Source: Streptomyces sp. CB00316
GTDB lineage: Bacteria; Actinomycetota; Actinomycetes; Streptomycetales; Streptomycetaceae
DNA length: 64,000 bases
Reading direction: 5' to 3'
Assembly (NCBI RefSeq): GCF_001905595.1
Contig: NZ_LIXI01000006.1
Coordinates: forward strand, 124,001 to 188,000
Below are positions 36,758 to 43,961 of this stretch, piece after piece. A program made the translations under genes and the position numbers. The stretch's first letter is position 1; each line of letters starts with the position of its first letter. The notes below the pieces were generated by a model. It searched no databases, was not told the DNA's origin, and saw nothing but the letters and a program-made list of their open reading frames with translations.

Positions 36758-37845
36758 CGACGACCGCGACGCAGGGGCCCAAGGGGCGCCCGGATCCCGG
36801 CAGCCGCCCCGGTGTCCCGCCCCGCCCGGCCACCCACGCCCACCCCGGTCCGGCACACCCCGGCCAGGCCCAGCGGGGCCGCGCCGCCCCCGGCGCCGCG
36901 CTCGCCGTCCTCCCGCACGTCCTGCGCACCGCCCTCGCCTGGACCGACGAGCACCGGGCGGAGTTCGCGCTCCCCGACGACGTCCTGGACCCCCGCACCC
37001 AGGTCAACGCCACCCTCAAACCCCTCGGCGAACTGGCCCAGCTCTGCTCCACTGTCCGCGCCACCACCGCCCCCGGCACCCCGGAACACGAGGTGGCCGG
37101 GGACCTCGTCACGTACGCCTGGGAGCAGGTGTCCCGAGGCGCCCTGCTCCTGGAGCTGCTCCGAGCGGAGCCCTTCGCGGCCTACCCGTACGAGATCTAC
37201 GCCGCCTTCGCCGGGTACGGGCTGCGCCACGAGGGGTTCGAGGCGCTGGCCCGCCCGCTCACCGCGACCCGCGCCTGGGCCCACACCGAGCAGCACGCCA
37301 ACCGGCAGCTCGGGCTGATCAACTCCGAGCGTCGGGTGGGAGTGGTGACCCACACGGACGCCGGCGGGGTCCTGTCCCGGACCTGGCTGGGCGGTCTGTC
37401 GGAGCCGTGGACGTTCGAGGGCCCGTCCGGCTACGCGCTGACCCACACCGTCTTCCACCTCACCGACTGGGGCCGGATGCCCGACCGGGTGCCGGAGAAG
37501 ACGGACGCGTACCTGCGTACCTGGCTGCCCGCGTGGGCCGACGGCTGCCTGGAGAGCGGCCAGTGGGACCTCACGGGCGAGCTGCTGGCGGTCGGCGCCT
37601 CGCTGCCGGGCCCGGCGCCGCTGGAGCTGCTGGACGCGGTGTGGCCGGTGCTGGCCGACGTCCAGCACTCCACCGGCTGCGTGCCGGAGACCGGCGTACC
37701 GGTCCACGAGGACGCGCCGGACCCGTATCCCTTCATCGACTGCTACCACTCCACGCTCGTCACGGCCTTCGCTGCGGCTCTCTCCTCGCGGTCGTTGCGG
37801 CGGACGGACAAGACGACTCCCGGCCGGGAAGGGCACACCCCATGA
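36754..37845 (+). CDS. DUF6895-like protein A (HTxFHxTDWG paralogue)
   Basis: 363 residues. After a Pro/His-rich tail (1-48) comes a helical domain with 'TLKPLGELAQLC' (88-98), 'PYEIYAAFAGYG' (145-156), the block THTVFHLTDWG (230-240), 'YLRTWLPAWADGCLESGQWDLTGELLAV' (253-280) and 'CYHSTLVTAFAAAL' (330-343). The same blocks in the same order occur in the next protein, so the two are paralogues. The His/Asp-rich motifs could bind a metal or form an active site in an alpha/alpha toroid, which is inference. I match the pattern to DUF6895 from memory. Coupled by ATGA at both ends. Confidence 0.7.
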   Translation: MTTTATQGPKGRPDPGSRPGVPPRPATHAHPGPAHPGQAQRGRAAPGAALAVLPHVLRTALAWTDEHRAEFALPDDVLDPRTQVNATLKPLGELAQLCSTVRATTAPGTPEHEVAGDLVTYAWEQVSRGALLLELLRAEPFAAYPYEIYAAFAGYGLRHEGFEALARPLTATRAWAHTEQHANRQLGLINSERRVGVVTHTDAGGVLSRTWLGGLSEPWTFEGPSGYALTHTVFHLTDWGRMPDRVPEKTDAYLRTWLPAWADGCLESGQWDLTGELLAVGASLPGPAPLELLDAVWPVLADVQHSTGCVPETGVPVHEDAPDPYPFIDCYHSTLVTAFAAALSSRSLRRTDKTTPGREGHTP

Positions 37846-38780
37846 CCAGCGGAAACACCGGCATCCAGCAGATCCACGACGTCGGGGCGAAGGCCCTGGG
37901 CTGGCTGTACGAGCACCGCGAAGGGTTCCGTCTGGAGACCGACCCGGCCCCGGAGGCGGGGATGCTGGACCGGTTCAAGCCGCTGGGCGAGCTGGCGCTG
38001 ATCGGCAAGGTCATCTTCCGCGAGGGCGTGGCGGGCTCGCAGCAGTCGGCGCTCGCCCACAAGCTCCTGGACCACGCCTGGCACGAGCTGCTGGGCTCCG
38101 GGACCCGGCTGCTGGAGGGCCAGCGGCGCGAACCGCTCTCGCCGGTGCCGCTGGAGGTCTACGTACCCTTCCGGGAGCTGGGCTACCGGCAGCCGGACCT
38201 GGAGTCCGCGATCCGCCTCAACCACCGCCTGGCCAGCTGGGCGGGGCTGGAGGTGCTGCCGGTGCGGCGGCTGGGGCTGAGCGCGATCGAGCGGCGGTTC
38301 GGAGTGGAACCGAGCGTTCCGGAGACGGCGGCGCTGGCGCACACCTGGCTGGCGCGGCGGCCCGAGCCGTGGACGGTCGAGGGGCACATCGGCTACGACA
38401 TCACGCACACGGTCTTCCACCTGACGGACTGGGGCGAGAAGCCGGCGGACCTCCCCGTCGACATCGCCGAGTACCTGGAACTCTGGCTTCCGGCCTGGCT
38501 GGACGACTGGCTCGACCTGAAGCGCTGGGACCTGCTGGGCGAGTTGCTGGTGGTGGACGCGTGCCTGCCCTCCCCGACGCTGGACACGGCGGCCTGGCAG
38601 GGGTTCGCGCAGGCGCAGCAGCCGGACGGGGCGATGCCGGTGGTGGGCGGGATGCCGGAGGGCGACGAGGAGTCGGTGTTCGACCTGGTCTACCACCCGA
38701 CGCTGGTCGCCGCGTTCGCCTCGGCGCTGGCGATGTCCCGCGCGCTGTCCGACCTGAGCGCCGAACCGGCTCCGGCATGA
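37842..38780 (+). CDS. DUF6895-like protein B (paralogue of the preceding gene)
   Basis: 312 residues, shorter at the N-terminus. Blocks shared with protein A: 'RFKPLGELALIGK' (44-56), 'PLEVYVPFRELGYR' (103-116), 'TWLARRPEPWTVEG' (168-181), THTVFHLTDWG (188-198), 'YLELWLPAWLDDWLDLKRWDLLGELLVV' (211-238) and 'YHPTLVAAFASALAMSRAL' (284-302). Both keep His and Asp of the core motif, so neither looks inactive. Function unknown; two copies in one operon suggest a heterodimer or successive steps. ATGA overlaps join it to both neighbours. Confidence 0.7.
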   Translation: MTSGNTGIQQIHDVGAKALGWLYEHREGFRLETDPAPEAGMLDRFKPLGELALIGKVIFREGVAGSQQSALAHKLLDHAWHELLGSGTRLLEGQRREPLSPVPLEVYVPFRELGYRQPDLESAIRLNHRLASWAGLEVLPVRRLGLSAIERRFGVEPSVPETAALAHTWLARRPEPWTVEGHIGYDITHTVFHLTDWGEKPADLPVDIAEYLELWLPAWLDDWLDLKRWDLLGELLVVDACLPSPTLDTAAWQGFAQAQQPDGAMPVVGGMPEGDEESVFDLVYHPTLVAAFASALAMSRALSDLSAEPAPA

Positions 38781-39874
38781 CGGACGTGACGGCGGCGCCG
38801 GTGACGGCCAACGGCTCCTCGGCCACCACCGCCCGCCTTCTGGCCGAGGCGGCCGGGCGGATCGACGCCCCGGACGTGGTGCTCGCGATGAGCCGGAGCG
38901 CAGTCCGTACGGTCCACACCGGCGGCAGCGCGGAGCCGGGCCCGGTCGCCCGCGAGCGCCTGCACCACGAACTGGGCTCGGCGTCCAAGCCGTTCGCGGG
39001 GCTGCTGCTGGCCCGGCTGGTGGCACAGGGCCGGGTACGGTACGAGGACCGGGCGGCGGACCTGCTGGCCCCGGGCCTCCCGGTCCACCCGGCGGTGCGG
39101 CGGATCACGCTGCGCCATCTGCTGACCCACACGTCGGGGCTGCCGGGCCTGCCCGCCGACTTCTACCCGCGGGCGGTGCCGCGCTGGTCGACGGACCCGT
39201 ACGGCAACTACCCGGCGGACCGGGTGGTCCGGGCCTTCCTCCGCGCCCGCCCGCGCCACCACCCCGGCACGCGCTGGCACTACTCGAACTTCGCGGTCTC
39301 CGTCCTCGGCCACACCCTGGCCGCCGCCACCGGAACCCCGTGGGAGGTGCTGCTGCACCAGCAGGTCCTGGCCCCGCTGGGCCTGGAGGCCACGCTGCTG
39401 CGCCCGGGCCCGGACGGCACCGACGCCACGGGCCACCGCCGCGACGGCACCCCGCTGCCGGCGCTGGACACGGGCGGCTTCACGGCGGCGGGAGCGCTCC
39501 GATCGTCACCGCTGGACCTGCTGACGTTCCTGGAGGCGCATGTGGGGGTGGCGCCAGGAGCGGATGTGGGAATGGCGGCCGGCGCTTCGGGCTCCCCGAC
39601 CGACCCGACCCTGGCCGTCGCGCTCGCGGAGGTGACCCGCCCGGTGCTGCGGCGCGGCTGGCGGCACGCGCACACCCACACGCTGACGTGGTTCCAGCAC
39701 CCGTCCCCGTACGGCCCTGTCCTCTTCCACGCGGGAGCGACCCTGGGCCAGCAGGCGTTCCTCGGCTTCCGCCCCGGGACGGGCCTGGCGGTGGTGGCGA
39801 CGGCGACGCGGCGGGTGCACCGGGCGGACACGTTCGTGGCGACGGCGTACGGACTGCTGACGGAAACGCCGTAA
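38777..39874 (+). CDS. Beta-lactamase-family serine hydrolase of the peptide cassette
   Basis: 365 residues from ATG 38777 (ATGA overlap). Class C/EstB fold with all three active-site elements: SxxK at 68-71 ('GSASKPF', Ser68 nucleophile), YxN at 169-171 ('HYSNFAV'), and HAG near the C-terminus ('LFHAGATLG'). No signal peptide, so it acts in the cytoplasm. Relatives include D-aminopeptidases, esterases and peptide hydrolases. In this operon it could cleave or transfer on the modified peptide; that is inference. It ends 12 bases from the convergent rsmI gene. Confidence 0.8.
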   Translation: MTDVTAAPVTANGSSATTARLLAEAAGRIDAPDVVLAMSRSAVRTVHTGGSAEPGPVARERLHHELGSASKPFAGLLLARLVAQGRVRYEDRAADLLAPGLPVHPAVRRITLRHLLTHTSGLPGLPADFYPRAVPRWSTDPYGNYPADRVVRAFLRARPRHHPGTRWHYSNFAVSVLGHTLAAATGTPWEVLLHQQVLAPLGLEATLLRPGPDGTDATGHRRDGTPLPALDTGGFTAAGALRSSPLDLLTFLEAHVGVAPGADVGMAAGASGSPTDPTLAVALAEVTRPVLRRGWRHAHTHTLTWFQHPSPYGPVLFHAGATLGQQAFLGFRPGTGLAVVATATRRVHRADTFVATAYGLLTETP

Positions 39875-39886
39875 GTACGCCGACGG

Positions 39887-40768
39887 CTAAGGCTTGGGCG
39901 GGGCCTTCTCCGCGTTCTTGGCGGCCACCACCGCGTCGAACACCTCCCGCTTGGGCACCCCGGCGGCGGCGGCGACAGCGGCGATGGCCTCCTTGCGCCG
40001 CTCCCCCGCCTCCTCGCGCACGCGCACGCGCCGTACGAGCTCCTCGGCGTCCAGCCCCTCGTCGCCGGAGTCGGTGGCACCCTCCACGACGACGGTGATC
40101 TCCCCGCGTACGCCCTCGGCGGCCCACACGGCCAGCTCACCGAGCGGACCGCGCTTGACCTCCTCGTACGTCTTGGTCAGCTCACGGCACACGGCGGCGC
40201 GCCGCTCGGCGCCGAAGACCTCGGCCATGGCGGCGAGGGTGTCGTCGAGCCGGTGGGGCGCTTCGAAGAAGACCATGGTGCGCCGCTCGTCGGCGTTCTC
40301 GCGGAGCTTGGAGAGCCGCTCACCGGCCTTGCGCGGGAGGAACCCCTCGAAGCAGAAGCGGTCGACGGGCAGCCCGGAGAGAGCAAGAGCGGTGAGTACG
40401 GCGGACGGCCCCGGTACGGCGGTGACGCGGATGTCCTTCTCGACGGCGGCGGCGACGAGCCGGTAGCCGGGGTCGGAGACGGACGGCATCCCGGCATCGG
40501 TGACCAGCAGCACCCGTGCCCCACCGACAAGAGCTTCCACGAGTTCCGGCGTACGGGCGGACTCGTTCCCCTCGAAGTAGGAGACGACACGCCCCGAGGT
40601 GTGGATGCCGAGCGCCTGGGTGAGTCGGCGCAGCCGCCGGGTGTCCTCGGCGGCGACGACGTCGGCCCGCTCCAGTTCGGCGGCCAGGCGTGGCGGGGCG
40701 TCCGCCACGTCACCGATGGGGGTCCCTGCGAGCACGAGCGTTCCAGTCGTTCCAGTCACATCAGCCAT
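39887..40768 (-). CDS. rsmI: 16S rRNA (cytidine1402-2'-O)-methyltransferase
   Basis: 293 residues from ATG 40768. SPOUT-unrelated tetrapyrrole-methylase fold: 'TLVLAGTPIGDVADAPPRLAAEL', 'DVVAAEDTRRLRRLTQALGI', 'LLVTDAGMPSVSDPGYRLV' and 'AVPGPSAVLTALALSGLPVDRFCFEGFLPRKAGER'. It modifies C1402 near the P-site together with RsmH. Divergent from pmt over 53 bases. Confidence 0.95.
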   Translation of the reverse strand: MADVTGTTGTLVLAGTPIGDVADAPPRLAAELERADVVAAEDTRRLRRLTQALGIHTSGRVVSYFEGNESARTPELVEALVGGARVLLVTDAGMPSVSDPGYRLVAAAVEKDIRVTAVPGPSAVLTALALSGLPVDRFCFEGFLPRKAGERLSKLRENADERRTMVFFEAPHRLDDTLAAMAEVFGAERRAAVCRELTKTYEEVKRGPLGELAVWAAEGVRGEITVVVEGATDSGDEGLDAEELVRRVRVREEAGERRKEAIAAVAAAAGVPKREVFDAVVAAKNAEKAPPKP

Positions 40769-40821
40769 CCTCGCAGCACGCGCAGCACCCTTCGCACAGA
40801 TGCGTTCCCTACGATGGCGCG

Positions 40822-42588
40822 GTGACGAGTACCGCACCCGAGACCCAGCGGGGCCAAGACGCCGGGGACCCGCTCGGCGAACAGCCGACCTCCTGGCAAC
40901 GGCGGCTGCGCCGCTTCGGCCATGTTCCCCGGCCGGAGACCCCTCTCCGCGACCGGCTGGACCCGCCGTACACCCGGCCGGGACGGCAGGTGTGGCCGGT
41001 GCTCGCGGTCCCCCCGCACGTGGCCGACCGGCTGGTGCGATGGTCGGCCTGGGGCGGCCCGCTGCTGGTGACCCTGGTCGCGGGCCTACTGCGCTTCTGG
41101 CGGCTGGACCAGCCGAACGCGGTGATATTCGACGAGACGTATTACGCGAAGGACGCGTGGGCGCTGGTCAACCAGGGGTACGAGGGGTCGTGGCCCAAGG
41201 ACGTCGACAAGCTGATCCTCAAGGACCCGTCCTCCGTCCCGGTCCCGACCGACCCGGGCTATGTGGTGCACCCGCCGGTGGGCAAGTGGATCATCGGGTT
41301 CGGCGAGCAGCTGTTCGGCTTCACTCCGTTCGGCTGGCGCTTCATGGTGGCGGTGCTGGGCACGGTCTCCGTCCTCCTCCTGTGCCGGATCGGCCGGCGG
41401 CTGTTCCGCTCGACGTTCCTGGGCTGCCTGGCGGGGCTGCTGCTCGCGGTGGACGGGCTGCACTTCGTGATGAGCCGGACCGCGCTGCTGGACCTGATCG
41501 TGATGTTCTTCGTGCTGGCGGCGTTCGGCTGCCTGGCGGTGGACCGGGACCGCTCCCGCCGCCGACTGGCCGCTGCCCTGCCGGTGGACGAGGAGGGGGT
41601 GCTGCGCCCGGACGCCCGGATCGCGGAGACGCTGCGCCTGGGCCGGCGGCCGTGGCGGCTGGGCGCGGGCGTGCTGCTGGGCCTGGCCTTCGCCACGAAG
41701 TGGAACGGCCTCTACGTGCTGGCCGCGTTCGGCCTCATGACGGTGTTGTGGGACGTGGGAGCGCGCCGCACGGCAGGCGCGGCACGGCCGTACAGGGCGG
41801 TACTGCGCCGGGACCTGATCCCCGCGTTCTTCTCCACGGTCCCGGTGGCGATCGTGACGTACGTGGTCTCGTGGACCGGCTGGATCGTCACGGACAAGGG
41901 CTACTACCGCAACTGGGCGGCCACGGAAGGCAAGGGCTCGTCCTGGAGCTGGCTCCCGGACTGGCTGCGGAGCCTGTGGCACTACGAGAACCAGGTGTAC
42001 GACTTCCACGTCGGCCTGACCTCGGGCCACACCTACGAGTCGAACCCCTGGAGCTGGCTGGTCCTGGGCCGCCCCGTCTCGTACTTCTACGAGGAGCAGA
42101 CGGGCTGCAAGGAGTCGTCCACGGGCAAGTGCGCCGCCGAGGTCCTGGCCATCGGCACCCCGCTGCTCTGGTGGCTGGCGTGCTTCGCCCTCGCGTACGT
42201 GGTGTGGCGCTGGCTCTTCCGCCGCGACTGGCGGGCCGGCGCGATCGCCTGCGGCGTGGCGGCGGGCTGGGTGCCCTGGTTCTTCTACCAGGAGCGCACG
42301 ATCTTCCTCTTCTACGCGGTGGTGTTCGTCCCGTTCCTCTGCCTGGCGGTCACGATGCTGCTGGGCGCGATCGTGGGCCCGGCGGCGGGCACGGGCGCCC
42401 GCGCCGACCTGGGCCTCACGAGCAATGACCCGACGGGCGAACGCCGCCGCACCCTGGGCGCGATCGCGGCGGGCGTGCTGGTGCTCCTGATCATCTGGAA
42501 CTTCATCTACTTCTGGCCGCTGTTCACCGGGACGTCGATCCCGGAGGACCTGTGGCGGGACCGGATGTGGCTGGACACGTGGGTGTAG
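40822..42588 (+). CDS. pmt: Polyprenyl-phosphate-mannose protein O-mannosyltransferase
   Basis: 588 residues from GTG 40822. GT39 membrane glycosyltransferase: first loop 'PNAVIFDETYYAKDAWALV' with the catalytic DE pair (about 102-103 region), 'HPPVGKWIIGFGEQLFG', and a C-terminal GT39 4TM domain with 'NPWSWLVLGRPVSYFYEEQTG'. About 10 transmembrane segments. In S. coelicolor Pmt mannosylates secreted proteins, such as Thr/Pro-rich stalks, using polyprenyl-phosphate mannose, and is needed for phage phiC31 infection. The LAETG protein in this window has such a stalk. Confidence 0.93.
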   Translation: MTSTAPETQRGQDAGDPLGEQPTSWQRRLRRFGHVPRPETPLRDRLDPPYTRPGRQVWPVLAVPPHVADRLVRWSAWGGPLLVTLVAGLLRFWRLDQPNAVIFDETYYAKDAWALVNQGYEGSWPKDVDKLILKDPSSVPVPTDPGYVVHPPVGKWIIGFGEQLFGFTPFGWRFMVAVLGTVSVLLLCRIGRRLFRSTFLGCLAGLLLAVDGLHFVMSRTALLDLIVMFFVLAAFGCLAVDRDRSRRRLAAALPVDEEGVLRPDARIAETLRLGRRPWRLGAGVLLGLAFATKWNGLYVLAAFGLMTVLWDVGARRTAGAARPYRAVLRRDLIPAFFSTVPVAIVTYVVSWTGWIVTDKGYYRNWAATEGKGSSWSWLPDWLRSLWHYENQVYDFHVGLTSGHTYESNPWSWLVLGRPVSYFYEEQTGCKESSTGKCAAEVLAIGTPLLWWLACFALAYVVWRWLFRRDWRAGAIACGVAAGWVPWFFYQERTIFLFYAVVFVPFLCLAVTMLLGAIVGPAAGTGARADLGLTSNDPTGERRRTLGAIAAGVLVLLIIWNFIYFWPLFTGTSIPEDLWRDRMWLDTWV

Positions 42589-42622
42589 GGCCTACTGCAC
42601 CGACCTCCCGCATGATGTATCC

Positions 42623-42930
42623 GTGACGCACCGACCGACGTACGAGCGGCATTCCGTCTGTTCGCGTTCCATCTCCGCGACGGCACGTTGGACGTGGACC
42701 TGCTCGGGTTCGACTACTGGGACGCGCTTCAGCACGGTCAGACCTGGAAATGGTCTTCGCGGTCTTCAGTAACGTTCTTGAGGTCGACGAGCAGGGCCGG
42801 ACGGTGAACGAAGGCGACGCCCAATTCCGCGTCGCACAATGGATTCGTGCGCGCCAGGACCCCAGCTACGTAGTGGACCTTCCGTTCGAGCCGTGGGAGA
42901 CGGAGCTCCATCGAGCCGACGGTCGCACGA
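42623..42930 (+). pseudogene. Frameshifted DUF7677-family gene
   Basis: From about 42625 the frame reads 'VRAAFRLFAFHLRDGTLDV', then 'LLGFDYWDALQHGQTW'; at 42742-42750 the frame breaks by one base (tgg[g]aaatgg) and the other frame continues 'MVFAVFSNVLEVDEQGRTV' and 'FRVAQWIRARQDPSYVVDLPFEPWETELH'. Repairing one missing G gives a continuous protein of the DUF7677 kind. The GTG at 42623 is also out of frame with the first part. Short, decayed, and followed at once by a strong hairpin. Confidence 0.65.
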
Positions 42931-42976
42931 CGTGCGGGCGGGCCGCGACGAAGATTCGTCGCGGCCCGCCCGCACG
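42931..42976. terminator. Very strong hairpin terminator (22-base perfect stem)
   Basis: Arms 42931-42952 and 42955-42976 are exact complements (CGTGCGGGCGGGCCGCGACG plus AA) around a two-base loop, between the DUF7677 remnant (plus) and the convergent small membrane protein gene (minus), 55 bases past the stop of the latter. Confidence 0.85.
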
Positions 42977-43031
42977 CTCAGGATTCTGTTGCGTCAACAG
43001 GCTTCCTGGCTCCCTCTAACAACTCCGGCGG

Positions 43032-43187
43032 TTAGAAGAAGTGCTTGCGTCCGCCGACCGCGCGGCCGGTCGCACCCAGGATCCACAGGACCGCGCCCAC
43101 GACGATGAGAATACTGCCGATCGTGGTCAGCAGGCCCATGCCGACAAGCAGGCCGATAATAAGCAGAAGAAGTCCAAGGAGGATCAT
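43032..43187 (-). CDS. DUF6131-family small membrane protein
   Basis: 51 residues, ATG 43187, TAA stop at 43034. The sequence is nearly all hydrophobic, 'MILLGLLLLIIGLLVGMGLL' (1-20) and a second helix 'IGSILIVVGAVLWILGA' (about 23-39), ending GRAVGGRKHFF, the tail typical of the DUF6131 group in Streptomyces. Two-helix hairpin membrane protein; role unknown. A weak GGGAAC ribosome site precedes it. It uses unusually AT-rich codons for this genome. Confidence 0.8.
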   Translation of the reverse strand: MILLGLLLLIIGLLVGMGLLTTIGSILIVVGAVLWILGATGRAVGGRKHFF

Positions 43188-43329
43188 TTTCAGTTCCCAT
43201 CGTCAAGTTCGGTTCTTAGGCGCGTGTGCGCCTAACTTCACAACGGCCTCAGTTCACCCCACCGGTATGTCCCGGCTCCGATTGGTCGCCAGGACCTCGT
43301 TGCGTTGGTCCTAGTGCCCGGCAATTCTT

Positions 43330-43640
43330 CGTTCACTCACCCCAGCGGAAATTTGTTCCCCGGCCGTGCGCAGGCCCTCGTCGATCAGGCTTCGGCCACC
43401 GGTCGTGTCGAGGTCATGGAGCTCTCCGCGCGCCGCTGCCGGGCCAGGAGAATCGGGCCGCCACCTGGGGGTCGTCCGCCTGGTACCGGACCGCCAGCGA
43501 GGCGCCGACCGACTGCCTACCGCCGCCGATCACCAGGGACGCACGCGACCCCAAGGTGGTCGCGGCCGGCTTCTGCCGGTCCACACCGGACGCTCCCGCG
43601 TCCGTCGTACCGTCCACGCTTCCCGACATCCGCGCCCGCT
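43330..43640 (-). pseudogene. Degenerate SsgA-like gene remnant
   Basis: On the minus strand a frame reads 'SLVIGGGRQSVGASLAVRYQ' then 'ADDPQVAARFSW', the conserved start of SsgA-like proteins ('LxLxxxxSVPVxAxLxYRxDDPxAVxxxF'). The frame then ends, while a shifted frame reads 'RSLIDEGLRTAGE', the following block ('ARxLLxEGLRxPxGxG'). The rest is missing. One frameshift and truncation are needed. The intact family member, ssgE, is 16 kb away. Because the remnant is short, the call is tentative. Confidence 0.45.
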
Positions 43641-43961
43641 TCCGTCCGTGTCGGTGACGGTGACGGTGCGGCGCATCCCCCACCGGGACCGCGCCCCGTA
43701 CCCCCTGCAGATGAGCAGGGTAGGGCTCGACTGCCCTCATGTGCTGATGTCGGCATACCGGGGACGATCCGGCTGCCCGCTCCCGGCAACGGAGGGCCTG
43801 GCTCCACCGACACATTCGGGAGAGCACATACAGAGAGCGCTTTCCAGCCAAGCGTTCCGGTCCGGTAACAACACCCTCACCCACCGCACCAACCCCTTAG
43901 GGTTCCTCACAGTTGCCCCTTGAACGTGTTCGGGGGCACTCCTGGGAGGGGGACTGCACAG
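43641..43961. other. Upstream region of the penicillin-binding protein
   Basis: About 320 bases with no recognised gene. It contains the GGGAGGGGG ribosome site (43945-43953) of the PBP and presumably its promoter. No other structure is convincing. Confidence 0.4.

Noticed and set aside
36754..38780. The two paralogues as lanthipeptide cyclases (LanC-like)
   Set aside because: The zinc ligands Cys-Cys-His of LanC are absent and there is no dehydratase gene nearby.
40690..40821. Extending pmt to an upstream start
   Set aside because: The upstream segment overlaps rsmI and has no ribosome site; GTG 40822 begins a family-typical N-terminus.
42931..42976. 22-base perfect inverted repeat as an insertion-sequence end or attachment site
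   Set aside because: It lies between convergent genes with a two-base loop and no transposase or target duplication; a terminator is simpler.
43188..43961. A 156-residue minus-strand frame (43414-43884) as an intact gene
   Set aside because: Only its C-terminal third resembles SsgA-like proteins; the N-terminal part has no bias or motif, so it is treated as part of a remnant.
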